Shown here in pieces: positions 27,885 to 37,325 of a DNA stretch of 64,000 bases (within the stretch, counting starts at the first letter, position 1; each line of letters begins with the position of its first letter). The stretch spans positions 75,029-139,028 of the forward strand of contig OX638345.1 in NCBI GenBank assembly GCA_951813535.1, in the 5' to 3' direction. A program made the position numbers and the translations under genes. The stretch comes from an uncultured Dehalococcoidia bacterium. GTDB lineage: Bacteria > Chloroflexota > Dehalococcoidia > Lucifugimonadales > UBA3495. Under the pieces are notes generated by a model that ran no database searches, was not told the origin of the DNA, and saw only the letters and a list, made by a program, of their open reading frames with translations.

Positions 27885-28493
27885 ATGACCGTTACCAACG
27901 ATGCCGAGCTGCGCGAGGTCTACCGGCCGCCGGCTCCCCGGGCGGCGCAGAAGGTGTTGAACCGCCTGGACGTCCACTGCCGGAACTTCATCGAACTGTC
28001 CCCCTTCTGCGTGCTCAGCTCCAGCAACGCCGACGGCCAGGCCGACGCCTCGCCCCGGGGCGACCCGCCCGGCTTCGTCAAGGTGCTGGACGAGAAGACG
28101 TTGCTGCTGCCGGACCGGCCGGGCAACAACCAGGTCGACTCGTTGCAGAACGTCGTGCAGAACCCGGGCGTCGGCCTGCTGTTCTTCGTCCCGGGCATGA
28201 ACGAGACGCTGCGGGTCAAGGGCAAGGCCGAGATCACCACCGACCCCGCCCTGCTGGAGCCGTTGACCGTGGGGCGCAAGGCTCCGCTCTCCGGTCTGAA
28301 GGTCTCGGTGGAGGAGGCGTTCCTGCACTGCGGGCGCGCGCTGATCCGCGGCCGCATCTGGGACACCGACGCGCAGATCGACCGGTCGTCGTATCCCACC
28401 TACGGGCAGGTGCTCGCCGACCAGATCGCCGGCGCCGACGCCCGGGAGATCGACGCCGACGAGGACGAGGCCAACCGGGAACGGCTGTACTGA
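27885..28493 (+). CDS. Pyridoxamine 5'-phosphate oxidase-family FMN flavoprotein
   Basis: 202 residues of the PPOX split-barrel fold, the branch resembling mycobacterial MSMEG_1061-type proteins: HCRNFIELSPFCVLSSSNAD, GQADASPRGDPPGFVKVLDE, TLLLPDRPGNNQVDSLQNVV and NPGVGLLFFVPGMNETLRVKG. The split barrel binds FMN (or F420) and reduces small molecules. GGGAGG lies 8 nt upstream of ATG 27885. It is followed by a RidA-family gene 23 bp downstream in the same direction, so the two are probably co-transcribed. Confidence 0.85.
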   Translation: MTVTNDAELREVYRPPAPRAAQKVLNRLDVHCRNFIELSPFCVLSSSNADGQADASPRGDPPGFVKVLDEKTLLLPDRPGNNQVDSLQNVVQNPGVGLLFFVPGMNETLRVKGKAEITTDPALLEPLTVGRKAPLSGLKVSVEEAFLHCGRALIRGRIWDTDAQIDRSSYPTYGQVLADQIAGADAREIDADEDEANRERLY

Positions 28494-28516
28494 CCCCGCC
28501 AGGAGGCAACACCACC

Positions 28517-28984
28517 ATGGCCGACGTTGAAGCGAAGCTAGCCGAGTTGGGCTACGAACTGCCGCCCCCGCCCGATCCGGTGGGCAACTACCTGCCCCTC
28601 GCCCGCAGCGGCAACATCATGTGGCTGGCCGGCGTCGGCTCACGCATGGCCACCGGCGAGGGCATCGCCGGCAAGCTTGGGGACGACCTGACCGTGGACC
28701 AGGGCTACGAGGCGGCGCGTTGGGCCGCCCTCAACCTGCTGTCCCGGATGAAGGCGGAACTGGGCGACCTCGACCGGGTCACCCGCATCCTCAAGGTGGT
28801 GGGCATGGTCAACAGCGATCCATCATTCACCCAGCAGGCCCGCGTGGTGGACGGCGCGTCGGACCTGTTCGTCGCGCTGTACGGTGACCGGGGCCGCCAC
28901 GCCCGCTCCGCCCCCGGCATGGGCGCCCTCCCCGGCAACACCGCCGTCATCTGCGACTGCGTGATCGAGGTGGACGGCGGTTAG
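28517..28984 (+). CDS. RidA/YjgF-family protein
   Basis: 155 residues: LPLARSGNIMWLAGVGSRMA, ARWAALNLLSRMKAELGDLD, VTRILKVVGMVNSDPSFTQQ and ARSAPGMGALPGNTAVICDC are the ordered RidA/YjgF segments (the Arg that binds the substrate carboxylate lies in HARSAPG). RidA proteins hydrolyse reactive imines and enamines, and relatives act in catabolic pathways. The subtype with SAPGMGALPGN is the larger RidA branch. AGGAGG lies ideally before the ATG. It is the second gene of an operon with the PPOX flavoprotein. Confidence 0.9.
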   Translation: MADVEAKLAELGYELPPPPDPVGNYLPLARSGNIMWLAGVGSRMATGEGIAGKLGDDLTVDQGYEAARWAALNLLSRMKAELGDLDRVTRILKVVGMVNSDPSFTQQARVVDGASDLFVALYGDRGRHARSAPGMGALPGNTAVICDCVIEVDGG

Positions 28985-29075
28985 GCCCGACCGGCTCTGC
29001 TCCTTCCGATCCCTTGTAGGCATTGTTGACAGTGCACGACTGGTAACATAGACCGAAGCTGCCAAGGAGCCAGAC

Positions 29076-29462
29076 GTGACCACCACTTCTATTCGAGACC
29101 GCGTTGCCGAGCTGTTCACCGACGCCCGACAGGTCCAGTCCCAAGCCATCGAGCGCCTTGAAGCCGGCGATCTTCGGGACGCGGCCGAGAAAGCCTGGTG
29201 CGCCACCAAGCGCGCCACCGACGCCCTGATCCTCGCTCATACCGGCGAGGAACCACCCACGACTGCGGCCACCACCGATCTCCTGGACGATCTGTGCCGC
29301 GTCACGCCGCAGGCTGAAGCGCTCCAAGGCCGTTACTACAGCCGCATATACCACCTGCACGGCATGTGCTTCTATTCCGGCTATTGCAACAGCCAGACCG
29401 AACGCCGCATCCGGGAAACCGTCGCCTACATCGACGACGCCGAGAACCTGGCCGGAGGCTAG
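29076..29462 (+). CDS. HEPN/PaREP1-like small helical protein
   Basis: 128 residues, mostly helical. The segment DLRDAAEKAWCATKRATDAL resembles the PaREP1/HEPN-like helical bundle in which an Ala-Glu-Lys-x-Trp-x-Ala core recurs. The catalytic RxxxxH of HEPN nucleases is not obvious, so an RNase role is not claimed; no partner nucleotidyltransferase gene is adjacent. The start is a GTG with AAGGAG upstream. Confidence 0.5.
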   Translation: MTTTSIRDRVAELFTDARQVQSQAIERLEAGDLRDAAEKAWCATKRATDALILAHTGEEPPTTAATTDLLDDLCRVTPQAEALQGRYYSRIYHLHGMCFYSGYCNSQTERRIRETVAYIDDAENLAGG

Positions 29463-29571
29463 GCACTCGCCCTGTCTTTGTCTTGAACAGACTGTCGATA
29501 TCCCAACAGAAAAAGGCTGGATTGCCACCGCAGCGCCCAGCCTTCCATGTAGATCGGGCGCGCCCGCGAGA

Positions 29572-30051
29572 TCAGTCGTCGGCAGCCACCGCCGGTTCGC
29601 GTAGCTTCAGCGGGAAGGTGCCGCCGAACAGGCCCTTCTCCGGATGGCGCTCCCACTGCGAGGCGGGCATCTCGTAGTAGACCTCGATCTCGTTGTCGTC
29701 GGGATCCAGCAGGTACACGCCCAGGGACACGCCGTGGTCACTGATGCGATTGATGCGGACGCTGTTCTCCAGGAGCCGGTCATAGAGTTCCTGCAGGTCC
29801 TCGAAGGTCTCCATCTGCCACGCCATGTGCGCCTGCCCGACGATGCTGTGATCCGGGCCACCGGCGTCCATGCCGATGGCGCGTATCGCCAGCTCGTGGG
29901 ACTTCTCAGTGTTGGCCGACATGAACACCGTTCCGCTGGGCGACCGCTCCATGATGGTCAGTCCCATCACGCGGGTGTAGAAGTCCAGCGAGCGTTCCAT
30001 GTCCCGCACCCGCATTACCAGGTGCCCCAGATGCTTCGGTGTGTACGACAT
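29572..30051 (-). CDS. VOC-family, extradiol-dioxygenase-like protein
   Basis: 159 residues of the vicinal-oxygen-chelate fold: HLGHLVMRVRDMERSLDFYT (first His ligand), VGQAHMAWQM (second His) and PDDNEIEVYYEMP (Glu ligand), the 2-His-1-Glu set of glyoxalase/type I extradiol dioxygenases. SLGVYLLDPDDNEIE is characteristic of catechol 2,3-dioxygenase relatives. I use the third ATG (30051) because GGAGGG is too near the first two. It is the last gene of the minus-strand cluster with a HpaB-like hydroxylase, flavin monooxygenase and ring-hydroxylating dioxygenase, so a ring-cleavage role is a reasonable inference. Confidence 0.8.
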   Translation of the reverse strand: MSYTPKHLGHLVMRVRDMERSLDFYTRVMGLTIMERSPSGTVFMSANTEKSHELAIRAIGMDAGGPDHSIVGQAHMAWQMETFEDLQELYDRLLENSVRINRISDHGVSLGVYLLDPDDNEIEVYYEMPASQWERHPEKGLFGGTFPLKLREPAVAADD

Positions 30052-30088
30052 CTTCATTCCCTCCAATGCAAAGTGTGACGATTGGCCA

Positions 30089-31540
30089 TTACTCTTGATC
30101 CAGGAACGCCTGCACCTTCTGGCGGAAGGGTTCCTTGTCGTAGTTGTTGAACAGCATCATGGCGTTGCGCACCGGGTTGCCGCCAAACATCCGCTCATAG
30201 AGCACCTGCCGGCCGCTGAATGAACTGCACGACGCGTCCCACGCCAGGTGGAAGAGCTTGGAGCGGTCCCACGCGCTGGTGGAGTCGGTGGCCAGGTAGT
30301 GGTTGACCTCCGGCGCGATGCCGGCGGTGAAGTCCGCCTCGGCCGGCAGGGCCATCAGGCTGCTGGTGCCCAGCAATTGGGCGATCTCGATCATGCGGGG
30401 ATACAGCGTCCTGCCGAACAGGGCGCGGCCGGCCTGGATCGGCCCCATGGCCGGACACATCATGCCCCACTGGTTGGGCCGGGCGTCGGCCTCGGCGGCG
30501 CGCAGGCAAGCCCGCAGCATGTCCCGGTAGGTGATGATCTCGGCCACCTGCTCCTGCACGTAGGGGATGGAACCGGAACCCAGCGTTTCCACCATCAGAT
30601 CGGCCAGGCCCAGCATGAACTCGGCCTTGACCACACAGCGGTTCAGCACCTGGTAGCCGGTGTGGGCGTTGGACATGGTGCCCGTGCCGTAGCCGTTGCA
30701 CAGCTCCACGTCGCCCAGCAGGAAGACCCGTTCCCACGGCACCAGCACGTCGTCGAAGAATACTACGGTGTCCATCTCCTCGAAGCGCGACCCCAGCGGG
30801 TGGTCGAAATGGGACCGGCCCTGGTCCAGGCTCTGCCGGCACAGGAACTTCACCCCCGGAGTGTCGCACGGGATGGAGAAGGAGAAGGAGTGCTTCCAGT
30901 CGTCGTCGGCCAGACGGTGGCTGGCGACGGGATAGATGGCGATCTCGTCCGAGATTGGACCCAGAGTCGCCAGCACCCGGCTGCCCCGCACCACCAAGCC
31001 GGCGTCGGTCTGCTTGATGGCGGTCAGCGCCACCTCCTGGGTCAGGTTGTCCGCGGCGGCCGGCGTGCGGCTGCGCTGCAGGTTGACCAGGGCGTGGGTC
31101 AGGGTCACGTCGTTCTCGCGCAGGAACTCGTGGTAATTCAGGACGTTCTTCTTGAACTCCGGCCGGTCCTGAGCGAAGTAGTCCGCCGAGCCAGCCCACG
31201 CAGTGAAGATCGAGTTCATGAAGTCCGGCGAGCGGCCCATCATGCCGCAACTGGCCCAGGCCCAGTGAGACATCATCTCCCGCTTGCGTATCAGATCCTC
31301 CTCGGTGCGGGGGATCTGGAAGGACAGCCCCACCGGGTCCCCGGTGCTGGGCGAGGCAAAGGTCATCTCCTCCCGCAGCGTGGGGTCGTGCTGCATGTCG
31401 TACAGCGCGGCCACCCCCTTGACCCCGTTGCGCAGGCCCGGGTGGGTGGTGACGTCCTTGACCTTCTCGCCGTCGATCCACACCTCCCGCGGGCGGTCTT
31501 TGAGGCCGGCGATGTATTCCTGTCCGGTGCGCGCTGGCAT
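30089..31540 (-). CDS. 4-hydroxyphenylacetate 3-hydroxylase (HpaB)-family monooxygenase
   Basis: 483 residues, the usual HpaB length. Seen: RTGQEYIAGLKDRPREVWID at the start, AWASCGMMGRSPDFMNSIF, VNLQRSRTPAAADNLTQE, FFDDVLVPWERVFLLGDV and GSSLMALPAEADF-type sequence near the C-terminus (LLGTSSLMALP). These FADH2-using enzymes hydroxylate phenols ortho to the hydroxyl or act as related dehydratases. AGGAGGTGAAGGATC precedes the ATG. It lies 37 bp upstream of the VOC gene and is followed in the operon by it, consistent with making a catechol for ring cleavage. A reductase partner is not visible nearby. Confidence 0.85.
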   Translation of the reverse strand: MPARTGQEYIAGLKDRPREVWIDGEKVKDVTTHPGLRNGVKGVAALYDMQHDPTLREEMTFASPSTGDPVGLSFQIPRTEEDLIRKREMMSHWAWASCGMMGRSPDFMNSIFTAWAGSADYFAQDRPEFKKNVLNYHEFLRENDVTLTHALVNLQRSRTPAAADNLTQEVALTAIKQTDAGLVVRGSRVLATLGPISDEIAIYPVASHRLADDDWKHSFSFSIPCDTPGVKFLCRQSLDQGRSHFDHPLGSRFEEMDTVVFFDDVLVPWERVFLLGDVELCNGYGTGTMSNAHTGYQVLNRCVVKAEFMLGLADLMVETLGSGSIPYVQEQVAEIITYRDMLRACLRAAEADARPNQWGMMCPAMGPIQAGRALFGRTLYPRMIEIAQLLGTSSLMALPAEADFTAGIAPEVNHYLATDSTSAWDRSKLFHLAWDASCSSFSGRQVLYERMFGGNPVRNAMMLFNNYDKEPFRQKVQAFLDQE

Positions 31541-31589
31541 GATCCTTCACCTCCTTCTCAAAAAACCTGAGCGACGACGTTGCGAAGCT

Positions 31590-31691
31590 GTCAGAAGCAG
31601 GATTTTCAAGATTTAGGGACTGCCGGGATTGGAACCGTTCCGTGATCGATCTCTCCTAATCCCGCCAAATCCCGTAAATCCTGCTTCTGAT
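31590..31691. repeat. Nested palindromic repeat, copy 5 (inner part only)
   Basis: GTCAGAAGCAGGATTTTC to AAATCCTGCTTCTGAT, about 102 bp, lacking the outer arms. It lies between the HpaB-like and flavin monooxygenase genes inside the same-strand cluster. Confidence 0.85.
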
Positions 31692-31703
31692 GATTTCTCC
31701 TGG

Positions 31704-32756
31704 TTACTTGAACTCCGGCATGACCTCCTGGGTCAGCAACGCCAGGCTGCGGTGCACCGCTTCCTTGGGCAGGAAACCGCCGGGGTTCAGCTCGGCGGTG
31801 ATGCCGGAGATACCCAGCATGTCCTTGAACTCGTGCAGTCGGTCAACAACCTGCTCCGGGCTGCCGAATACGACCCGCGTCTCCAGCAGGTCTTCGTAGG
31901 TCGAGTTGGCCAGCTTCTCGTAGCGGGCCTGGCGCTTCTCCGAGGCCTCCACGCCGGCCCGGCCCAGGGAGTACTCGAACAGCTCACGCTGGCGCCGGAA
32001 GAAGGCTTCGATGCTGTCCCGGGGTTCCTCAATCGCCTCGGCCTCGCTGGGCGCGATGTACACCGGAACGCGCACGTTGATGTCCCCGCCGTCGCCCGGG
32101 TGACCGGCGGCACGCCACTCGTCCTTGTATTCCTGCAGGTTGGTCTTCAGCTCCTCAACGTCCATGGTGCGCAGACCCAGGAAGATGGGTTGGCCCAGCC
32201 GGCCGATGCGCCCGAAACTGTCCTCGCTGCTGGCCGCGATGCGGACCTTGGGGTGCGGCTTCTGGTACGGGACCGGCGACAGGGTGGCGTTGGTGATGGT
32301 GTTGTACTTGCCCTCGTAGGAGAAGGTCTCCCCGGACCACGCCTGCAAGATGATGTCCAGGGCTTCCTGGAACCGCTCCTTGCTCTCGCCGTAGTCGATG
32401 CCCATGATGTCGTAGGCGCGCACGTTGCCGCTGCGTCCCACGCCCAGCTCGAAGCGGCCCTCGCTGAGCTGGTCCACAGTGGCCGTTTCCTCGGCGATGC
32501 GCAGGGGGTGAATCAGCGGCAACACCTGTACCGCCATCCCCGTCCGCAGCCGCTTGGTTCGGGTCGCGATGGAGGTGGCGACGATTATGGGCGCGGACAG
32601 CACGGACCGGTTGGGGTTGAAGTGCATCTCGCCCAGCCAGACGGTATCCAGCCCCAACTCTTCGGCCAGGTCGATTTCCTCGAAGGCTTCCTGGAATGCG
32701 TCTGCGTGGGTGGGATGGCCGCCGATGTTGAAGTTGGCGTTGATTCCGAAGTCCAT
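31704..32756 (-). CDS. Luciferase-like (LLM) flavin-dependent monooxygenase
   Basis: 350 residues: MDFGINANFNIGGHP, EELGLDTVWLGEMHFNPN, IATRTKRLRTGMAVQVLPL, QLSEGRFELGVGRSGN and PYQKPHPKVRIAASSEDSFG show the LLM barrel. FGSPEQVVDRLHEFKDMLG closes it. GAGGT lies before the ATG. It sits between the dioxygenase beta subunit and the HpaB-like hydroxylase on the same strand, so it may supply an extra hydroxylation or ring-opening step in the presumed aromatic pathway. Confidence 0.9.
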   Translation of the reverse strand: MDFGINANFNIGGHPTHADAFQEAFEEIDLAEELGLDTVWLGEMHFNPNRSVLSAPIIVATSIATRTKRLRTGMAVQVLPLIHPLRIAEETATVDQLSEGRFELGVGRSGNVRAYDIMGIDYGESKERFQEALDIILQAWSGETFSYEGKYNTITNATLSPVPYQKPHPKVRIAASSEDSFGRIGRLGQPIFLGLRTMDVEELKTNLQEYKDEWRAAGHPGDGGDINVRVPVYIAPSEAEAIEEPRDSIEAFFRRQRELFEYSLGRAGVEASEKRQARYEKLANSTYEDLLETRVVFGSPEQVVDRLHEFKDMLGISGITAELNPGGFLPKEAVHRSLALLTQEVMPEFK

Positions 32757-32941
32757 GTGTCTACCTCATACGTGTTTGGAGGCGTATGGGCCGGAAAAAT
32801 TCGCCCGACACCAGCGCCATGTCTGATAGCGGCAAAGTACAGCACGGGCCAACCGGCGGTCAAGGCGGAGCGGCGGCGGCGAGCACGGTCAGCGCGTCCT
32901 GTCGAGTAGCGCAGCGGCGCCGAGACGCGGAGACGAGAGCG

Positions 32942-33475
32942 TTAGAAGAACACGCTCAGGTTCTTGGCGAGAATGACGTTGCTGTCCAGCACGATCGTGC
33001 GGCGCGCGATTTGCCAACTCCCATCCACGGGACGCAGGATGTCCTCGCGGTAGCCGGAGAACAGGTTTTCCTCGGTCTCGTGATGGGACCGGTACAGGAG
33101 AAACGCCGTCTTCGCCCTGACCTCGCCGTCGGCCTGCGGCTCAACCACCAGGTTGCCCACGATGTGGCGGGTGCGCGACGGCGGGTCCTCGCCCCAGGCC
33201 ATGCCCGTCTCCAGCCGTTCCACCCGCATGGTGAGGTAGGTCTTGTCGTCCTCGAAGATGGCCAGGTCGCCCACGGGCGTTAGTTCCCGGTCAGTCTCGT
33301 GGCGGTGCACGTTGAGCCGCCGGGGCATGAAGTAAAACACGTCCTCAGTGAACAGGTCCAGCCACTCCCGGAACCGTCGCTCGTCCAGCAGCCACGCCTC
33401 CCGGATGTAGAACTCCATCAACTCGTGCCAGAGTTCCATCCGGCTTGCGGCAGTCATCCGCGTTTCGGTAGCCAT
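32942..33475 (-). CDS. Aromatic-ring-hydroxylating dioxygenase, beta subunit
   Basis: 177 residues with the NTF2-like fold of small dioxygenase subunits: FYIREAWLLDERRFREWLDL, FTEDVFYFMPRR, SRTRHIVGNLVV and a C-terminal SWQIARRTIVLDSNVI. Beta subunits give structure to alpha3-beta3 Rieske dioxygenases. The matching alpha subunit is at 34922-36262 on the same strand, but the IS110 element and a palindromic repeat now lie between them. Start ATG 33475 with GGAG upstream; the longer upstream frame reads through the IS and is not used. Confidence 0.9.
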   Translation of the reverse strand: MATETRMTAASRMELWHELMEFYIREAWLLDERRFREWLDLFTEDVFYFMPRRLNVHRHETDRELTPVGDLAIFEDDKTYLTMRVERLETGMAWGEDPPSRTRHIVGNLVVEPQADGEVRAKTAFLLYRSHHETEENLFSGYREDILRPVDGSWQIARRTIVLDSNVILAKNLSVFF

Positions 33476-33493
33476 AACTCTCCAGGAGCGCCA

Positions 33494-33528
33494 CTCGCAT
33501 ACGCTTTCGCGCAAATTGTCAGAATCAG
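33494..33528. repeat. Nested palindromic repeat, copy 6, left fragment split off by the IS110 element
   Basis: The left outer arm (CTCGCATACGC...) and inner start GTCAGAATCAG (33518-33528) are present. The repeat then breaks and resumes at 34793 on the other side of the insertion sequence. Confidence 0.85.
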
Positions 33529-33551
33529 CAACTGTCTGGAAGGTCAAGGGG

Positions 33552-34589
<1,038 letters not shown>

Positions 34590-34629
34590 TTACACTCCCC
34601 GTACCTTTGGTTTGGCGTAGCCGGCCATT

Positions 34630-34785
34630 CCCGGACTACCCTGCCTTGCAATACGGGGTCTGGTCAGTCAGCCCCTCACAACTGTTCGGGTTAGCCAAGG
34701 GTGAACGACGCGGCGACCTTGCTGATTCACGGCTTCGCACAGCGAGCCCCAGGATTAACGGTCTGCCGCGTCGTTGGCTTCTTCA
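34630..34785 (-). ncRNA. IS110 bridge RNA (target and donor guide loops)
   Basis: Read 5'-3' on the minus strand. Target loop: outer stem CGACGCGGC-A-GACC/GGTC-GCCGCGTCG (34760-34773 with 34706-34718), left guide GTTAATCCT (34751-34759), inner hairpin GGCTCGC/GCGAAGCC (34731-34748), right guide GAATCAG (34722-34728). Donor loop: outer stem GGCTAACCC/GGGTAGTCC (34688-34696 with 34633-34641), left guide ACAGTTG (34679-34685), inner hairpin GGGGCTG/CAGACCCC (34655-34675), right guide TTGCAAG (34646-34652). The guides match the target AAATC-CT-GATTC and the donor ACAGTTG-CT-TG as expected for a bridge RNA. Exact 5' and 3' ends are unknown. Confidence 0.85.
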
Positions 34786-34792
34786 AGATACA

Positions 34793-34915
34793 AGGATTTA
34801 CCGGATTAGAAGATTCACAGGATTAGGGATGTTCCACGAGCAAACGGTTCCAATCCTGTCAATCCTGAAATCCAGAAAATCCTGATTCTGACAATCCACC
34901 AAACCGCAAACGCAC
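34793..34915. repeat. Nested palindromic repeat, copy 6, right fragment
   Basis: Continues the repeat interrupted at 33528: AGGATTTACCGGATTAG to AAATCCTGATTCTGAC (ending 34892), then the weak outer arm CCAAACCGCAAACGC. Together with 33494-33528 it makes one normal copy. Confidence 0.88.
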
Positions 34916-34921
34916 CAACCT

Positions 34922-36262
34922 CTACCCTCGCAACGTCGCCGTGCCCTCATAGTCCATCGCCTTCGGCTCCAGGGGGATGTCCTCCCAGTTGTCGGCGTTC
35001 ATGAACTGCTCCCAGCGGCGGTAGAAGAGACGCTGGTTGCTTTCCGAGGTATAACGGCCTGCCACCACGCCCGGGTAATCGGGATGGCGGCGATCGTGGC
35101 CCACCCCCATGGAGAGGTCCTGCGTGTACTTGCGCCCCATGCGGGTCAGGCCCGATTCGGTGACTCCGCGCCAGTTGTCCATGTCGTCCTGCTCGAAAAT
35201 GCCGTTGACGCCGTTGTAGTTGGCGCTGCCCCGGCGCAGGGCGGTTTTCAGCTCGTCGGGCATATCCTTCTCCAGCACGACGAAGTGCCAGAACTCGGTT
35301 TCCAGCGGCCCTCGCGGGTGGGCCAGCCGCAGCCCCAGCACGCCGTTGGGGAACAGGCTGTGATTGCCCAGATGCAGCCGGGTGCGCAGGCTGCCCAGCC
35401 GTCGCTCCGCCTCGGGCAGGGTGGCGCGGTAGTATTCCTCGAAGGCTTCCCGGTTCTCGGCGGTAACGCCGTGGGTCTGGCGGACCTGGTCGCCGCGCTC
35501 CAGGAACCGCATGGTGAGGGAGTGGCCGTTGACGAACAGGTGCTTGTTCTCCGACTGGAACTGCTGCTCGTGGGTCAGGCGGGGGATGCCGCGATGCCGT
35601 CCCTGCACGATGATGGTGGACAGGTGCGTCGTGGGCACGTGGTAGTTGTCGGAGCAGTTATCAACCGCTGTCTTCCAGTTCAGCGGCTCGATCCACTTGA
35701 TGGGGCCGATGGCCTCGGTGCCGTTGTCCAGCCGGTTGAAGCTGACGTCCAGCAGCCACCGCGCATCGCCCAGGTAGTCGTCCAGGCCGGGCGCGCCGTG
35801 GTCCCAGGTGGCGAACACGATGCCGGCGTAGGTGTCGACCCGCGCCTCTATGAGCCCCAGGCAGTCGCGGTCCAGCGCGCCGTAATATGCTTCCTCGTCG
35901 CCGGGCACGTACTCCAGTACGCCCTCGTTGGAGAAGGTCCAGCCGTGGTAGGCGCAGGCGAAGTTGCGGGAGTTGCCTACGTCGGTGCGGACGATGCGGT
36001 TGCCCCGGTGGCGGCACATGTTCAGGTAGGCGCGCAGGTTGCCACGACCGTCGCGGCACAGGATCACCGGCTCCTCGCCCATGTAGGTGTGGAAGAAATC
36101 GTTGGTGTTGGGCACCAGCGACTCGTGGCCGATCATCAGCCACGCCCGCCCGAACACCTTCTCCTGTTCCTCGGCGTAGATGTCCGGGTCGACGAATATG
36201 CGCCGGTCCAGCTTTCCGGTTTCGAGGTCGATTATCTGGTGCTTGCGGCCCACGGCAACCAT
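34922..36262 (-). CDS. Aromatic-ring-hydroxylating dioxygenase, Rieske alpha subunit
   Basis: 446 residues, normal for alpha subunits. The Rieske cluster ligands are in NMCRHRGNRIV (CxH) and FACAYHGWTFS (CxxH). The mononuclear iron site has the DNCSDNYHVPTTHLS motif (bridging Asp and two His), and a WRGVTESGLTRMGRKY segment follows in the catalytic domain. The enzyme would add both atoms of O2 to an aromatic ring with its beta subunit (32942-33475) and an electron-transfer chain not seen here. The start ATG 36262 is 122 bp from the divergent hydrolase gene, so the two genes share a regulatory region. Confidence 0.93.
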   Translation of the reverse strand: MVAVGRKHQIIDLETGKLDRRIFVDPDIYAEEQEKVFGRAWLMIGHESLVPNTNDFFHTYMGEEPVILCRDGRGNLRAYLNMCRHRGNRIVRTDVGNSRNFACAYHGWTFSNEGVLEYVPGDEEAYYGALDRDCLGLIEARVDTYAGIVFATWDHGAPGLDDYLGDARWLLDVSFNRLDNGTEAIGPIKWIEPLNWKTAVDNCSDNYHVPTTHLSTIIVQGRHRGIPRLTHEQQFQSENKHLFVNGHSLTMRFLERGDQVRQTHGVTAENREAFEEYYRATLPEAERRLGSLRTRLHLGNHSLFPNGVLGLRLAHPRGPLETEFWHFVVLEKDMPDELKTALRRGSANYNGVNGIFEQDDMDNWRGVTESGLTRMGRKYTQDLSMGVGHDRRHPDYPGVVAGRYTSESNQRLFYRRWEQFMNADNWEDIPLEPKAMDYEGTATLRG

Positions 36263-36383
36263 CGCACACCCCCGGTGATGTCAAATCAGGGCTTCCGCAC
36301 CAGTATCAATCATCCGGTGCGCCGTGTCCATCCATGCGGTAGAGTACGCGTGGACCGCACCAACATTTCAGGAGCGCAACAAC

Positions 36384-37229
36384 ATGACCGCCGCCGCGTT
36401 CACCGAAGCATCCACCAGCCGCACCATCATGGTGAGCGACATGCCCGTGCACTACCACGACGTCGGCGACGGCGAGCCGGTGGTGATGCTGCACTCCTAC
36501 GGCATCGGCACCACCGGCTGGATCACCTTTCACAAGGTGCTGCCCGCCTTCGCCCAGCGCTACCGCTGCATCGTCATGGACCTGCCCAACTTCGGTCGCA
36601 CCGGGCCGGTGGTCTACAACGAACCGCTGCACAATCTCCAGGCCCGCACCGCCCTGGGCCTGATGGACGCGCTGGGCATCGACAAGGCGCACCTGCTGGG
36701 TAACTCGCAGGGCGGGCAATCCGCAATGGTGCTGGCGATGAAGGAGCCGCAGCGGGTCAACAAGCTGGTGTTCGGCGCCTGCCACATCCGCACCGGCGGC
36801 GACCTGTACCTTATGGGCAACCGCCCCTCCGAGGGCAGCCTGATCACCCGGGAGACGCGCGACAACCCCACCCGCGACAACGTCCGCCGCTACCTGCAAA
36901 CGCACATCGACGACAACGCGCTGGTGACCGACGAGCTGGTGGACTACATCCACGGCCACTACACCGGCAACCCCGACCACATTGAGGCCGACGCGAAGTC
37001 AGTCAGCGTGCCCTACGACCACGGCGTCGACCTGCCCAACATCACCGCGCCCAGCCTGATCATCTGGGGTCGCTACGACCGCATGTGCGTCTTCGAGATC
37101 GGCATCGCCGCCCTGAACAACCTCGCCGACTCCCGCTTGGTGGTGCTCAACAACTGCGGCCACTGGGTACCCTTCGAGAAGCCCGAGGAGTACACGTCGC
37201 ACGTGCTCAACTTCCTCCAGGGCTGGTGA
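36384..37229 (+). CDS. Alpha/beta hydrolase, meta-cleavage-product hydrolase-like
   Basis: 281 residues. Catalytic triad seen: nucleophile Ser in LLGNSQGGQSA, Asp in IWGRYDRMC, His in NNCGHWVPFEKPEE. An oxyanion-type HSYGIGTTGW loop follows strand 3. The GNSQGG elbow and GHWVPFE ending are typical of C-C bond hydrolases (BphD/HsaD type) that cleave ring-fission products. It is divergent from the Rieske alpha gene and preceded by AGGAG. With the VOC, HpaB-like and dioxygenase genes it completes a plausible meta-cleavage route; this is inferred from context. Confidence 0.85.
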   Translation: MTAAAFTEASTSRTIMVSDMPVHYHDVGDGEPVVMLHSYGIGTTGWITFHKVLPAFAQRYRCIVMDLPNFGRTGPVVYNEPLHNLQARTALGLMDALGIDKAHLLGNSQGGQSAMVLAMKEPQRVNKLVFGACHIRTGGDLYLMGNRPSEGSLITRETRDNPTRDNVRRYLQTHIDDNALVTDELVDYIHGHYTGNPDHIEADAKSVSVPYDHGVDLPNITAPSLIIWGRYDRMCVFEIGIAALNNLADSRLVVLNNCGHWVPFEKPEEYTSHVLNFLQGW

Positions 37230-37325
37230 TCCAACGCCTGGAATTCGGGCAAGCATGACGGCCACGACGGCGCCCAGGGCGAGGCGAAACGCCAGTCAGG
37301 GTAAGGCAAAAGGAGTTCAATCGCA

